Below are positions 9,084-17,028 of a DNA stretch of 46,802 nucleotides, piece by piece (position 1 is the stretch's first letter; the number at the start of each line of letters is the position of its first letter). Source of the stretch: Hyphomicrobiaceae bacterium. Lineage in GTDB: Bacteria; Pseudomonadota; Alphaproteobacteria; Rhizobiales; Hyphomicrobiaceae. A program made the translations under genes and the position numbers. Below the pieces are notes generated by a model. The model ran no database searches, had not been told where the DNA came from, and saw only the letters and a list, made by a program, of their open reading frames with translations. The stretch is from assembly GCA_021730785.1 (NCBI GenBank), contig JAKFWF010000070.1, forward strand, positions 1-46,802. The letters are read 5' to 3'.

Positions 9084-9171
9084 CTTTTCCGAGTCGAGAT
9101 GCGCGTGGGTTTCTAAGCCAGCAGGTGGACCGCACGCCTCGGTTAACCTGGATCTCAAGAGTTCGGAAAAG
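9084..9171 (-). promoter_or_regulatory. cspA leader: helix covering the ribosome binding site
   Basis: On the transcript strand CTTTTCCGA (9171-9163) is perfectly complementary to TCGGAAAAG (9092-9084). The downstream arm includes most of the cspA Shine-Dalgarno sequence AAGGA (9086-9082), and the loop is about 70 nt. The helix would hide the ribosome binding site. Temperature-dependent or alternative folding is known for E. coli cspA mRNA; its use here is inferred from position and complementarity only. Confidence 0.45.
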
Positions 9172-9302
9172 ACAGGGCAGACGAGTACAGTCGCGCGAGA
9201 CTTTGAGCCGAGGTCAGTTGAGGGTGTGCGTCAACGCGACGCCCACCGGCTAGGCATTCATGGACCTGTGCTGAGGCAATTGCAAGGCAAGACGTGCAAA
9301 TG

Positions 9303-10685
9303 TCATGTTGTTTCGCCTGAAAGTCGCCCTAAAGCCCGTTTCCGACCGATCAGCGGCAGCAGGGTTTTCAGTTCCGGACCGGCATCGCGCCCCGTCAAGG
9401 CAAGGCGCAGCGGATGAAACAGCGCGCGGCCCTTGAGGCCAGTGCTGGCCTTCACAGCCGTTGTCCACCGGTCCCAGGTGGCGGCATCCCAGGGCTCGGG
9501 CGGCAGAATGGCCGCCGCGCTGGCGCAGAAGGCTGCGTTCTCGATCACCGGTAGACTCGGCGCGGCGACGATGTCCCACCACATCTTGCTGTCAGCGACG
9601 ATCCGGATGTTGCTGCGAACCGCCATCCAGAACGGTGCACCGCCCCCGACGCCCAGGTGCTCTAGGCGCGGCGCGACTGCCTCGAACGGCATCGTATGCA
9701 GGAGTTTCGCATTGAGGCCGAACAGATCGTCGAGATCGAATCGGCCAGGCGCGCGCGACAGTTTCGATACGTCGAACGTCGCGCTCAGCGCCTGCAGCGA
9801 CGGGTAGATCTCGATCGGGTCCGAGGTGCCAACGAGCGCCGCGTGACAGGCGAGTGCCAACGGCTCGATGCCGTCGGCCCGCATGCCCGCGAGCGACAGC
9901 GAGCCGAGCCGCTTCGACAGCGCCTGCCCATCGCCGCCGACCAGCAGGCTGTGGTGGGCGAACTGCGGCAAGGGAGCGCCCAGTGCCTCGAAAATCTGGA
10001 TCTGCACGGCCGTGTTGGTGACGTGGTCCTCGCCGCGGATGATGTGCGTGATGCCGAAGTCCCAGTCATCGACGACGGTGGTGAAGGTGTAGAGGCAGCT
10101 GCCGTCGGCGCGGATCAGCACCGGGTCCGACAGCGAGCCGACGTCGACCGACTGGTCGCCGCGCACGAGATCGGGCCACGTCACGAGCGTCGGCACTGGA
10201 TCGAAACTATCGGTGCGGTCGGTATTCTTGAGGCGGAACCGCCAGTACGGTTTGCGGCCTTCCGCTTCCAAGGCTGACCGTTGAGCCGCTGTCAGTCGCA
10301 AACTCGCCCGGTCGTAGGTTGGCGGCAGGCCGCGCGCCAGCTGGCGCTTGCGCCGACGGTCGAGTTCGTCCTCAGCTTCGTAGCAGGGGTAGAGGTGCCC
10401 CGACGCCTTCAGCTGTGCGGCAATCTCCCCGTAGCGCGCGCTGCGCAGCGACTGGCGCTCTTCACGGTCCCAGGTGAGGCCGAGCCACTGCAGATCCTCA
10501 CGGGCTGCCGCCACATGCTCTTCCTTCGAGCGTTCCAGGTCGGTGTCGTCAAAGCGCAGAATGAAGGTGCCGCCGTGCTTCTTTGCGAACAGCCAGTTGA
10601 GGATCGCCGGCCGCAGATTGCCGATGTGCAGCTTGCCCGTGGGGCTTGGTGCAAAGCGCACGACGGGGCGCGTGGCAGTTGTCAT
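9303..10685 (-). CDS. gltX: Glutamyl-tRNA synthetase
   Basis: 460 aa class I aminoacyl-tRNA synthetase that charges tRNA with glutamate. The HIGH-type motif is FAPSPTGKLHIGN (H20-N23) and the KMSKS-type motif is GGDGQALSKR (S257-R259); RFDDTDLERS and IIRGEDHVTNTAVQ are also diagnostic. The C-terminal anticodon-binding part is compact and Trp/Ala-rich. Start ATG 10685 places the conserved RFAPSPTG at residue 10; the upstream in-frame extension is not conserved in style. Alphaproteobacteria often carry two gltX genes, and this form with HIGN/LSKR could be either copy. It is divergent from the arsenite methyltransferase gene, with 214 bp between them. Confidence 0.93.
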   Translation of the reverse strand: MTTATRPVVRFAPSPTGKLHIGNLRPAILNWLFAKKHGGTFILRFDDTDLERSKEEHVAAAREDLQWLGLTWDREERQSLRSARYGEIAAQLKASGHLYPCYEAEDELDRRRKRQLARGLPPTYDRASLRLTAAQRSALEAEGRKPYWRFRLKNTDRTDSFDPVPTLVTWPDLVRGDQSVDVGSLSDPVLIRADGSCLYTFTTVVDDWDFGITHIIRGEDHVTNTAVQIQIFEALGAPLPQFAHHSLLVGGDGQALSKRLGSLSLAGMRADGIEPLALACHAALVGTSDPIEIYPSLQALSATFDVSKLSRAPGRFDLDDLFGLNAKLLHTMPFEAVAPRLEHLGVGGGAPFWMAVRSNIRIVADSKMWWDIVAAPSLPVIENAAFCASAAAILPPEPWDAATWDRWTTAVKASTGLKGRALFHPLRLALTGRDAGPELKTLLPLIGRKRALGRLSGETT

Positions 10686-10899
10686 GGGCGGTTCCTCGGC
10701 AGTGGGCAATGCGAACGCTGGTGGTTAGCACGAACCGACGATCGGGCGAACATGGCACTGGCATTCTGGTGGGAGTAACGCGTTCGTCATCGCGAATTTC
10801 CTGCAGACCTGGGCTAAATTGGCTAATGCGTCGATACGCCTGGGCGCGCCTCGTGCAAGTCGATCGAAATCCTTGTTGGCCAACCGGAGATCAGGACCC

Positions 10900-11994
10900 G
10901 TGAACATCCAAGTCGTGAAAGACTACTACGGCCAGACACTCAAGACCTCGGCCGATCTCAAGACGGAAGCCTGCTGCACGCCGGACGCCATGCCAGCGTA
11001 CGTCAAGAAGCTGCTGTCCAACATCCACTGCGAGGTTTTGTCGAAGTACTACGGCTGCGGCCTCGTCACGCCCCTGGCGCTGGAGGGGGCGCGCATTCTC
11101 GACCTCGGCAGCGGCTCGGGGCGCGATGTCTATGCGCTCGCGCAGATGGTCGGGCCGAAGGGCGAAGTTGTCGGCGTCGACATGACGCCCGAGCAGATGG
11201 CGGTCGCCCGCGCGCATGTCGCTTGGCACGCCAAGAAGTTCGGCTTCAAGAAGCCCAACACCCGCTTCCTCGACGGCTACATCGAGAAGCTGGGCGAGTT
11301 GGACTTGAAGCCGGGCACGTTCGATATCATCGTCTCGAACTGCGTGATCAACCTGTCGACCGACAAGCTGGCCGTCTTGAAGAGTGCGCACGATCTGCTG
11401 AAGCCCGGCGGCGAGATGTACTTCTCGGATGTCTATTGCGACCGCCGGCTGCCGGACGCCGTGCGCCAGGATCCCGTGCTCTATGGCGAGTGTCTGGGGG
11501 GCGCGCTGTACTGGAACGACTTCCACAGCCTCGCTAAGCAAGCCGGCTTCGCCGACCCGCGTCTCGTCGAGGATCGCCCGCTCGGCGTCACCGACGAGAA
11601 GCTGCAGGCCAAGCTCGGGCAGGCGCAGTTCTTCTCTGCGACCTACCGGCTGTTCAAGCTCGAGGCGCTGGAGCCGATGTGCGAGGATTATGGGCAGGCG
11701 GTGGTCTATAAGGGCACACTTGCCCAGGCCCCCGACGTGTTCATCCTCGACAAGCACCACGCCATTGAAACCGGCCGGGTATTCCCGGTGTGCGGCAACA
11801 CCTGGCACATGCTGAAGGGCACGCGGTTTGCCCGGCACTTCGACTTCATCGGTGACTTCTCCAAGCACTACGGCATCTTCGCTGGCTGCGGCACCAACAT
11901 TCCCTATGACGTCGGCGGCAAGGCGCCGATGGTTAGTGGGATAAATGCGGCGGCACCAGTGACGGCTGCGAAAATCTCGGGCGGCTGCTGCTGA
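10900..11994 (+). CDS. arsM: Arsenite S-adenosylmethionine methyltransferase
   Basis: 364 aa from GTG 10900, which follows GGAG and AGGA; the frame is open upstream, but conservation begins at NIQVVKDYYG. The SAM-binding motif I is ILDLGSGSGRDVY (about 66-78). Cysteines that bind As(III) in ArsM enzymes have counterparts here: the CC pair at 25-26, C148 in VSNCVINLS and C198 in YGECLGGALY. The long C-terminal part (about residue 225 onward) and the terminal GGCC are features of the long proteobacterial ArsM group. The enzyme methylates arsenite stepwise to volatile or less toxic species in the cytosol. No arsR, arsB or arsC lies nearby, so it stands alone in this window. Confidence 0.92.
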   Translation: MNIQVVKDYYGQTLKTSADLKTEACCTPDAMPAYVKKLLSNIHCEVLSKYYGCGLVTPLALEGARILDLGSGSGRDVYALAQMVGPKGEVVGVDMTPEQMAVARAHVAWHAKKFGFKKPNTRFLDGYIEKLGELDLKPGTFDIIVSNCVINLSTDKLAVLKSAHDLLKPGGEMYFSDVYCDRRLPDAVRQDPVLYGECLGGALYWNDFHSLAKQAGFADPRLVEDRPLGVTDEKLQAKLGQAQFFSATYRLFKLEALEPMCEDYGQAVVYKGTLAQAPDVFILDKHHAIETGRVFPVCGNTWHMLKGTRFARHFDFIGDFSKHYGIFAGCGTNIPYDVGGKAPMVSGINAAAPVTAAKISGGCC

Positions 11995-12024
11995 ACGGCA
12001 CGGTGGCTAAGGGTCTACGAAACA

Positions 12025-12061
12025 TCGATGTCGCCGCAAGCGGACGCGCGTAGCTTGGGTC
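12025..12061 (+). repeat. 37-bp direct repeat, copy 1
   Basis: Begins TCGATGTCGCCGCAAGC and ends GCGTAGCTTGGGTC; identical over 37 bp to 12239-12275. It lies in the 354-bp gene-free stretch after arsM (11995-12348), in which I see no coding sequence. The CGTAGNTTGGG end resembles the inverted-repeat element at 20971. Confidence 0.85.
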
Positions 12062-12238
12062 AGGCATTTCGCGCGACCCAACCGGGCGGATTGCGCGAAG
12101 CGCGCCGTAGGCCTTCGGATATCTGGCGGACGCGGTAGACTATTGGATGCGCGTTCCGCGCGCATTTTGCTGTCGGGTCGCGCTCGCGATGGGGCTCGCT
12201 TGACGCCGACCTACGGGCGCCCGCCCAGCCTTGCGATT

Positions 12239-12275
12239 TCGATGTCGCCGCAAGCGGACGCGCGTAGCTTGGGTC
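12239..12275 (+). repeat. 37-bp direct repeat, copy 2
   Basis: Identical to copy 1 over 37 bp, 214 bp further on in the same orientation. The two copies bracket GC-rich sequence with several short inverted repeats. This looks like a dispersed intergenic repeat element that has been duplicated locally. Confidence 0.85.
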
Positions 12276-12348
12276 GCGCCCGAAGGAGGCTTGAGCCAGC
12301 CTAAAGTCTTCCCTTTGGCAAACTATAAGTCAGTCTGAAAGAAGGTTG

Positions 12349-13200
12349 TTATTGCGCTTCGGGCTCGGCGATCACTTGGTTGCGCAGGATGCCGATGCCT
12401 GAAATTTCGACTTCCAGCGTGTCGCCGGGCTGCATCCACAGCGGCGGCGTGCGCGCGAAGCCAACCCCTTCAGGCGTGCCGGTGGCGATGATGTCGCCCG
12501 GCAGCAGCGGGGTGAACGCCGACACGTAGGCGATGATGGTGGGGATATCGAAGATGAAGTCGTCGGTGCGGGTCGCCTGTACCTCCCGGCCGTTGAGGCG
12601 CGTGCGCAGCAAGAGTTGCGAGGGATCGCCGATCTCGTCGGCAGTGACGATCCAGGGCCCACAGCTGCCGGTCGAAGCGAAGTTCTTGCCGGCCGTCAGG
12701 CTGTGCTTGAATTGGTAGTCGCGGATACTGCCGTCCATGAAGATCGCGTAGCCGGCCACGTGCGAAAGCGCGTCCTGCTGGTGGATATGACGGCCGGTGG
12801 CGCCGATGATGATCGCGAGTTCGCCCTCGAAATCGAAGGCGCCCGACAGGCGCGGCCGGATGATCGGCTGCCCGGTTGCGACCACCGAGCGGGGGGAGCG
12901 GATGAACAAGCTCGGAAACTCTGGCAGCTTCATGTTGGCTTCGGCCAGGTGTCCCCGGTAGTTGCGGCCGACGCACCAGTAGCCCAACGCATCGGGCAGC
13001 GGCACGTCGAGCGTCACGTCGGTGAGTGCGAAGTCGGCTGGGGCACGGGCTGCCATCTCGGTAAGGTCAGCAAGCGTGTGGGCGGCGAGAGCCAGCCGCA
13101 ACGTCGACGCCGCGAGCCGGTGGCTGAGATCGACGATGGCGCCATCGATCACCGCGCCGTAGCCCGCCCGACCGGCGTGCGTGAAGCTCGCGAGTTTCAT
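12349..13200 (-). CDS. Fumarylacetoacetate hydrolase family protein
   Basis: 283 aa, start ATG 13200 at MKLASFTHAGRAGYG. The FAH fold signature is clear: GRNYRGHLAEANMKLPEFP, then the metal-binding acids in FDFEGELAIIIG and the Asp in IFMDGSIRD, then TGKxF-like LTAGKNFASTGSCGPW and the family's GTPEGVGFARTPP near the end. Members cleave C-C bonds or decarboxylate or hydrate keto acids using Mg2+ (FAH, 2-keto-3-deoxy acid dehydratases, oxaloacetate decarboxylases). The substrate is not evident. The hotdog thioesterase gene lies 73 bp upstream on the same strand, so the two may be one transcription unit for aromatic or CoA-ester breakdown. Confidence 0.9.
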   Translation of the reverse strand: MKLASFTHAGRAGYGAVIDGAIVDLSHRLAASTLRLALAAHTLADLTEMAARAPADFALTDVTLDVPLPDALGYWCVGRNYRGHLAEANMKLPEFPSLFIRSPRSVVATGQPIIRPRLSGAFDFEGELAIIIGATGRHIHQQDALSHVAGYAIFMDGSIRDYQFKHSLTAGKNFASTGSCGPWIVTADEIGDPSQLLLRTRLNGREVQATRTDDFIFDIPTIIAYVSAFTPLLPGDIIATGTPEGVGFARTPPLWMQPGDTLEVEISGIGILRNQVIAEPEAQ

Positions 13201-13273
13201 GCTGTCGATCCTTGCGGTTGCGCTGGTGCCCAACGTCAGAGATAGGACTGGATCGCAGCGCACCAAAGCACAT

Positions 13274-13753
13274 TCATAATGCCATGATCAGGCACGTGGT
13301 GGTGCCGGTGGCGAGGGTGCGCCCCTCGGCGTCGATCAGCTTGCCTTCGGCGGTGCCAACCCGGCGGCCGGCTGCAATCACCCGTCCCTCCGCGCGCACG
13401 CGGCCGGTCTCGCTCGTCATGCCGCGAATGAAGCTGATCTTGAACTCGAGCGTCGTGTAACCGAAGCCCTGCGCCAGCGTCGTCTGCACGGCGCAGCCCA
13501 TGCAGCTGTCGAGCAGCGTCGCCGCATACCCGCCATGCACGGAGCCGATCGGATTGTAGTGCGCGGGGCCCGGCATGCCTTCGAAGGCGGCGAAGCCCTT
13601 GGCCACTTCCACCAGGGCGAAGTTCAGCGTGGCAGCGATCGGCGGGCGCGGCAGCCGGCCGTCGAGGATCGCCTGCATGAAGTCGAGCCCGCTCATGCTT
13701 TTCATGGTGTCGAGCGAGGCGACGCCGAAGTCGGGCTGATCCATCGTTGCCAT
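13274..13753 (-). CDS. PaaI-family hotdog-fold thioesterase
   Basis: 159 aa. The hallmark GSVHGGYAATLLDSCMGCAV near residues 69-88 is the HGG motif of PaaI/4HBT-type thioesterases, followed by the LEFKISFIRGM strand and a GRVIAAGRRVGTAEGKLIDAEGR core. These enzymes hydrolyse aryl- or acyl-CoA thioesters, often as a salvage step in aromatic catabolism. GAGG about eleven bases upstream supports ATG 13753. It is divergent from the MAPEG gene, with 107 bp between, and lies upstream of the FAA hydrolase gene on the same strand. Confidence 0.9.
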   Translation of the reverse strand: MATMDQPDFGVASLDTMKSMSGLDFMQAILDGRLPRPPIAATLNFALVEVAKGFAAFEGMPGPAHYNPIGSVHGGYAATLLDSCMGCAVQTTLAQGFGYTTLEFKISFIRGMTSETGRVRAEGRVIAAGRRVGTAEGKLIDAEGRTLATGTTTCLIMAL

Positions 13754-13860
13754 CCAGGTCTCATCCTCGCTGTTGCTATGCGCACTGTGTCACAACCCGA
13801 TTGTGGCGGCAGCAGGGGGCGTGCGAAGTTAGTCTCTCTAACTATGAGAGGGGGATTAAC

Positions 13861-14259
13861 ATGATCATCACAGCATTGTATGCCGCACTGCTGACCATCC
13901 TACTGGTGGTGCTGTCATTTCGCGTCATCGGACACCGCCGTGCGCAGCGGGTCGAGATCGGCGATGGCAACGACCGCGAATTGATGCGGCGCATGCGGGT
14001 GCATGCGAATTTCGTCGAGTATACGCCCTATGCCTTGATCCTGATGGGGCTCGCTGAGTCGCTTGGTGCCCCGGCGCTGCTCGTCCACGCGCTCGGCGCA
14101 TCGCTGCTGGTCGGGCGCATCCTGCATGCTTACGCGCTGTCACAGACGCCACACATCCTGCAGGTGCGGGTATTCGGCATGGTCATGACGCTGACTGTGT
14201 TAATGGCGGCCGCCGCGACTTGCCTCGTACTGGCGCTGCTCAGTGGGCGTTTGATCTAG
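13861..14259 (+). CDS. MAPEG-family membrane protein
   Basis: 132 aa with about four membrane segments. It shows the family signature RMRVHANFVEYTPYALILMGLAES, with the conserved HANF-E-P, and then LLVGRILHAYALS. MAPEG proteins in eukaryotes conjugate glutathione or make eicosanoids; bacterial members are mostly uncharacterised inner-membrane proteins. GAGAGGGGG just upstream supports ATG 13861. The stop codon TAG shares the palindrome CTAG with the stop of the convergent Lrp-type gene, giving a four-base tail-to-tail overlap. Confidence 0.9.
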   Translation: MIITALYAALLTILLVVLSFRVIGHRRAQRVEIGDGNDRELMRRMRVHANFVEYTPYALILMGLAESLGAPALLVHALGASLLVGRILHAYALSQTPHILQVRVFGMVMTLTVLMAAAATCLVLALLSGRLI

Positions 14260-14750
14260 GCCGCGGCGCTGGCGGCCTTGATCTTGGCGCGCGCGAACGT
14301 CAGCGGCAGCGCGCTGGTGCATTTGATCTGCTCCATGGCGAAGGCCGACGACACGTTCGACAGCTCGATCTTGGCGATCAGCGACTTGTAGAAGGCGTCG
14401 TAGGCGGCGATGTCGGGCACCACCACGCGCAGCAGGTAGTCGACGGCGCCGCTCATGCGATAGAACTCCACGACCTCGGGGAACTCGACGATCACCTTGT
14501 GGAAGTCTTCGAGCCACGTCAGTGCGTGCCGGCTGGTGGTGATCGAAACGAACACCGTGACGCCGGCTTCCACCGCCTTCGGATCCAGCAGGGCGACCCG
14601 GCGCTGGATGGCGCCAGATTCCTCCATCTTCTGAATGCGGCGCCAGCACGGTGTCGTTGACAGCCCGACCGCCTTGCCCACTTCCGCCACCGGCAAGGTG
14701 CAGTCGGACTGCAGGATGTCGAGGATCTTCAGATCCATTTCGTCGAGCAT
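14256..14750 (-). CDS. Lrp/AsnC-family transcriptional regulator
   Basis: 164 aa. The N-terminal helix-turn-helix is LDEMDLKILDILQSDCTLPVAEVGKAVGLSTTPCWRRIQKMEESGAI, typical of AsnC-type proteins. The C-terminal RAM (ACT-like) ligand domain includes SGAVDYLLRVVVPDIAAYDAFYKSL. Such regulators form octamers and respond to amino acids. The target is unknown. The 197-bp AT-rich region upstream, shared with the divergent DUF442 gene, contains an inverted repeat GTCAAAT/ATTTGAC that could be its own binding region. Confidence 0.94.
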   Translation of the reverse strand: MLDEMDLKILDILQSDCTLPVAEVGKAVGLSTTPCWRRIQKMEESGAIQRRVALLDPKAVEAGVTVFVSITTSRHALTWLEDFHKVIVEFPEVVEFYRMSGAVDYLLRVVVPDIAAYDAFYKSLIAKIELSNVSSAFAMEQIKCTSALPLTFARAKIKAASAAA

Positions 14751-14822
14751 CGAAGGCCCTATTGGTGGAATGAAATTCTGCCGCTGATCCTAGCGGAACA
14801 ATGCAATTCGTCAGAGTGCGGC

Positions 14823-14869
14823 GTCAAATGGAAAATCTGCAAATATTTTTCGCAATTAATTGATTTGAC
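14823..14869. promoter_or_regulatory. Divergent promoter region with GTCAAAT...ATTTGAC inverted repeat
   Basis: GTCAAAT at 14823-14829 and ATTTGAC at 14863-14869 are exact inverted copies flanking an AT-rich core (AAATATTTTT, AATTAATT). Each arm also supplies a TTGAC that could be the -35 element of the promoter facing outward: leftward for the Lrp gene, rightward for the DUF442 gene. This stretch is strikingly AT-rich against the GC-rich surroundings. Binding by the Lrp-type protein is inferred. Confidence 0.45.
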
Positions 14870-14947
14870 TTGTTTTGGCAGCCGTTAAGGCGCATCTGCA
14901 GGTTGAAAAATAGAACGAAAATCCATCCCGAGAGCGCGGATCCAACC

Positions 14948-15484
14948 ATGTCGAAGCCGATCGTCTCGCCGCAACTGGTCTGGATCACGCCCGTGTTCGC
15001 GGTGAGCGCCGCCTTGACCGCGGCAGACTTTCCAGCCCTGGCCGCGGCTGGCATCAAGGCGGTGATCTCGAACCGGCCCGATGGTGAGAGTGCAGATCAA
15101 CTGCTGGGCAAACGCGAGGCTGGCCTCGCCTGGCAGTCGGGGATGCTGTTCAGGCACGTGCCGGCGGCCAAGCACGACTTGTTCACCGACTCCGTGGTGG
15201 AGGGCATGGCGGATGCGCTACGTGATCTAAAAGGGCCGATCGTTGCACACTGTGCGTCGGGCTTGCGTTCCGCAATCGTGTGGGCCGCGGCGAGTGCCCG
15301 CAGCCAACCCGTCGACTGTGTGCTCGAGGCGCTGGCAAAAGCCAACTTTGATCTCGGCGACATCCGGGACGATCTCGAGGCCCAGGCCGACCGCAAGCGC
15401 TGGCTCGGCGGTCCAGCCGCAGCACTCGATTGCGAGTGCGGCATGGAGGCGACGGTCGTACCGCTGGCCGCCGCCACGCGATGA
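14948..15484 (+). CDS. DUF442 / TIGR01244 protein-tyrosine-phosphatase-like or sulfurtransferase-like protein
   Basis: 178 aa from ATG 14948. The first part of the fold is VWITPVFAVSAALTAADFPALAAAGIKAVISNRPDGE, the classic opening of the beta-lactamase hydrolase-like phosphatase family (DUF442). The catalytic loop is HCASGLRS (C102, R107), matching HCxxGxR of cysteine-based phosphatases. In other bacteria this domain precedes or accompanies persulfide dioxygenase (Blh/SQR) genes; here it stands alone and no dioxygenase lies beside it. A thiol-dependent phosphatase or sulfur-transfer role is the family expectation. It is divergent from the Lrp-type regulator. Confidence 0.85.
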   Translation: MSKPIVSPQLVWITPVFAVSAALTAADFPALAAAGIKAVISNRPDGESADQLLGKREAGLAWQSGMLFRHVPAAKHDLFTDSVVEGMADALRDLKGPIVAHCASGLRSAIVWAAASARSQPVDCVLEALAKANFDLGDIRDDLEAQADRKRWLGGPAAALDCECGMEATVVPLAAATR

Positions 15485-15508
15485 GCCGTGGCAACGGTCG
15501 TTCTGGCC

Positions 15509-16870
15509 TCACCGCGTGACGAAAGCGCTGTGCCCTGAAATCGGCAGGCCGGCGCGGACGGCGGCTTCCAGCGCCTCGCGACCGGCACGCACGGCAAGCG
15601 CCTCCGGGATCACCCACATCCTATAGTCGGCGGCAACGATGGGGCGCCGGCAGTACAGCGCGCCAGCTTCCACCCAGCAGTCGGAGTCGGCGCGTAGCGT
15701 CTGCGCCTCGCGGCGGTCGTGCACCAGCACCTTCATGTCGACCGGCTGGAGGAAGCCGTGCGACCGGGCAACGTCGACGTTACGGAATACGCAGCCGAGC
15801 GACTTCTCGCAGGCACCGGCCCGTTCGCCGAACGTACCGCCCGGTCCAAGCACCTTGTGCAACGACTTGAGGCGGGCCGGAGCTGCGGCGCCATTACTGA
15901 TGTAGCAGCCATCGCCCGCACACAGGACCGGGTCGGCCGTCTTTTCGAAGCGGCGGATCCCGGTATTGCCTGGCTGCATCACCACCAGAACCGTCACGTT
16001 CGGGCCGAATTTACCAGCGTCGAGCACTGCTGGCCCCGGCGACACTTGCGGCAGTTCGGACGCGGGGATCGGTGCGGTCGTGATCTGCTGGGTCGATTCG
16101 GAGCGCGTGGTCTGGCTGGCGGCCTTGGCGGCGCGGGCCGCCTCGGCTTCACGCAGGCGCTCGGCCAGCAGCCGCGCTTCCGCTTCGCGCCGGACTTCCA
16201 GGGCGCGCAAATCGGCTTGCCGCTGCGCCTCGGCCTCGCGCTCGCGGGCGTCCGCCTGCTGTTTAGCCTCGGCTGCCGCGTTCGCTTCGGCCATGCGGCG
16301 TTGCTCGGCGGCCTTGATTTCGGCCAGACGCTGCTCTTCGGCACGGCGCTGGGCGTCGGCGATGCGTTCGCGTTCGGCCGCCTGTTGCCTGGCGTCCTCG
16401 GCGGCTTTTGCCTCGGCGATGCGGTGCTGCTCTGCCTCTGCCTCGGCCAGTTCCCGGGCTTTGCGGTTCTGCTCGAGTTCGGCACGGCGCTGCTCGGCTT
16501 CGGCGTGCGCATTCTGTAGCATTTCCGCTTCATCCGCCTTCGTGCGGGCCTCGCGTTCGCGTTCCGCTGCGAGGGCGGCCGACTGTCTGGCCTTCTCATC
16601 TGCGACCCGCTTTGCCGCGGCCGCAGCTTTACGCTTTGCCTCGTCGGTGGCAGCTTTCTTGCGGGCGGCTTCGGCAGCGGCCTCCGCAGCCGGCTGTGCC
16701 TGAACTTCCGGCGGTTGGCCAGCGGCGCCACCGAACTTCTCGGCGATCTGTTCGGCCGCCGACTTATTGACCGGCTGGCCGACGGCTTCTACGCCGCACG
16801 CCGCAAGTAGCAACGCCGCCGTGGCCGCAACGAGTGCGACGGAAACCTTGGACGTGGACTGTTGTGACAT
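15509..16870 (-). CDS. Lipoprotein with long Ala/Glu/Arg coiled coil and a Cys-containing C-terminal domain
   Basis: 453 aa from ATG 16870. The N-terminus has a lipoprotein signal with lipobox LLLAAC (Cys25). About residues 60-265 are a highly charged, Ala/Glu/Arg/Lys-rich segment of the TolA or coiled-coil kind, probably one long helix. The C-terminal 175 residues form a separate domain with several Cys (DPVLCAGDGCYIS, GACEKSLGCVF, DSDCWVEAGALYC), suggesting disulfides in the periplasm. I do not recognise that domain by name. The architecture suggests a membrane-anchored spacer holding a globular domain across the periplasm. Antisense frames across the coil are open only because of its composition. 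Confidence 0.8.
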   Translation of the reverse strand: MSQQSTSKVSVALVAATAALLLAACGVEAVGQPVNKSAAEQIAEKFGGAAGQPPEVQAQPAAEAAAEAARKKAATDEAKRKAAAAAKRVADEKARQSAALAAEREREARTKADEAEMLQNAHAEAEQRRAELEQNRKARELAEAEAEQHRIAEAKAAEDARQQAAERERIADAQRRAEEQRLAEIKAAEQRRMAEANAAAEAKQQADAREREAEAQRQADLRALEVRREAEARLLAERLREAEAARAAKAASQTTRSESTQQITTAPIPASELPQVSPGPAVLDAGKFGPNVTVLVVMQPGNTGIRRFEKTADPVLCAGDGCYISNGAAAPARLKSLHKVLGPGGTFGERAGACEKSLGCVFRNVDVARSHGFLQPVDMKVLVHDRREAQTLRADSDCWVEAGALYCRRPIVAADYRMWVIPEALAVRAGREALEAAVRAGLPISGHSAFVTR

Positions 16871-17028
16871 CGAATGCCCGCTCCCCAACTTGGCTCCCAA
16901 GCTCCCTATAAGCGTATCAGGCCCGCCGCCCAGCGGACCCAGAAACGCCCAGACGCGCCGATAGCAGATGACTTGGACAATAAAGCGGATGAGGTGTGAA
17001 CTCAGTCTGAATATGCGTGCGTCGCGTG

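Noticed and set aside
15966-16703. Long plus- and minus-strand frames across the lipoprotein coiled coil
   Set aside because: The Ala/Glu/Arg codon pattern of the coil keeps the other frames open; no start site or domain supports them.
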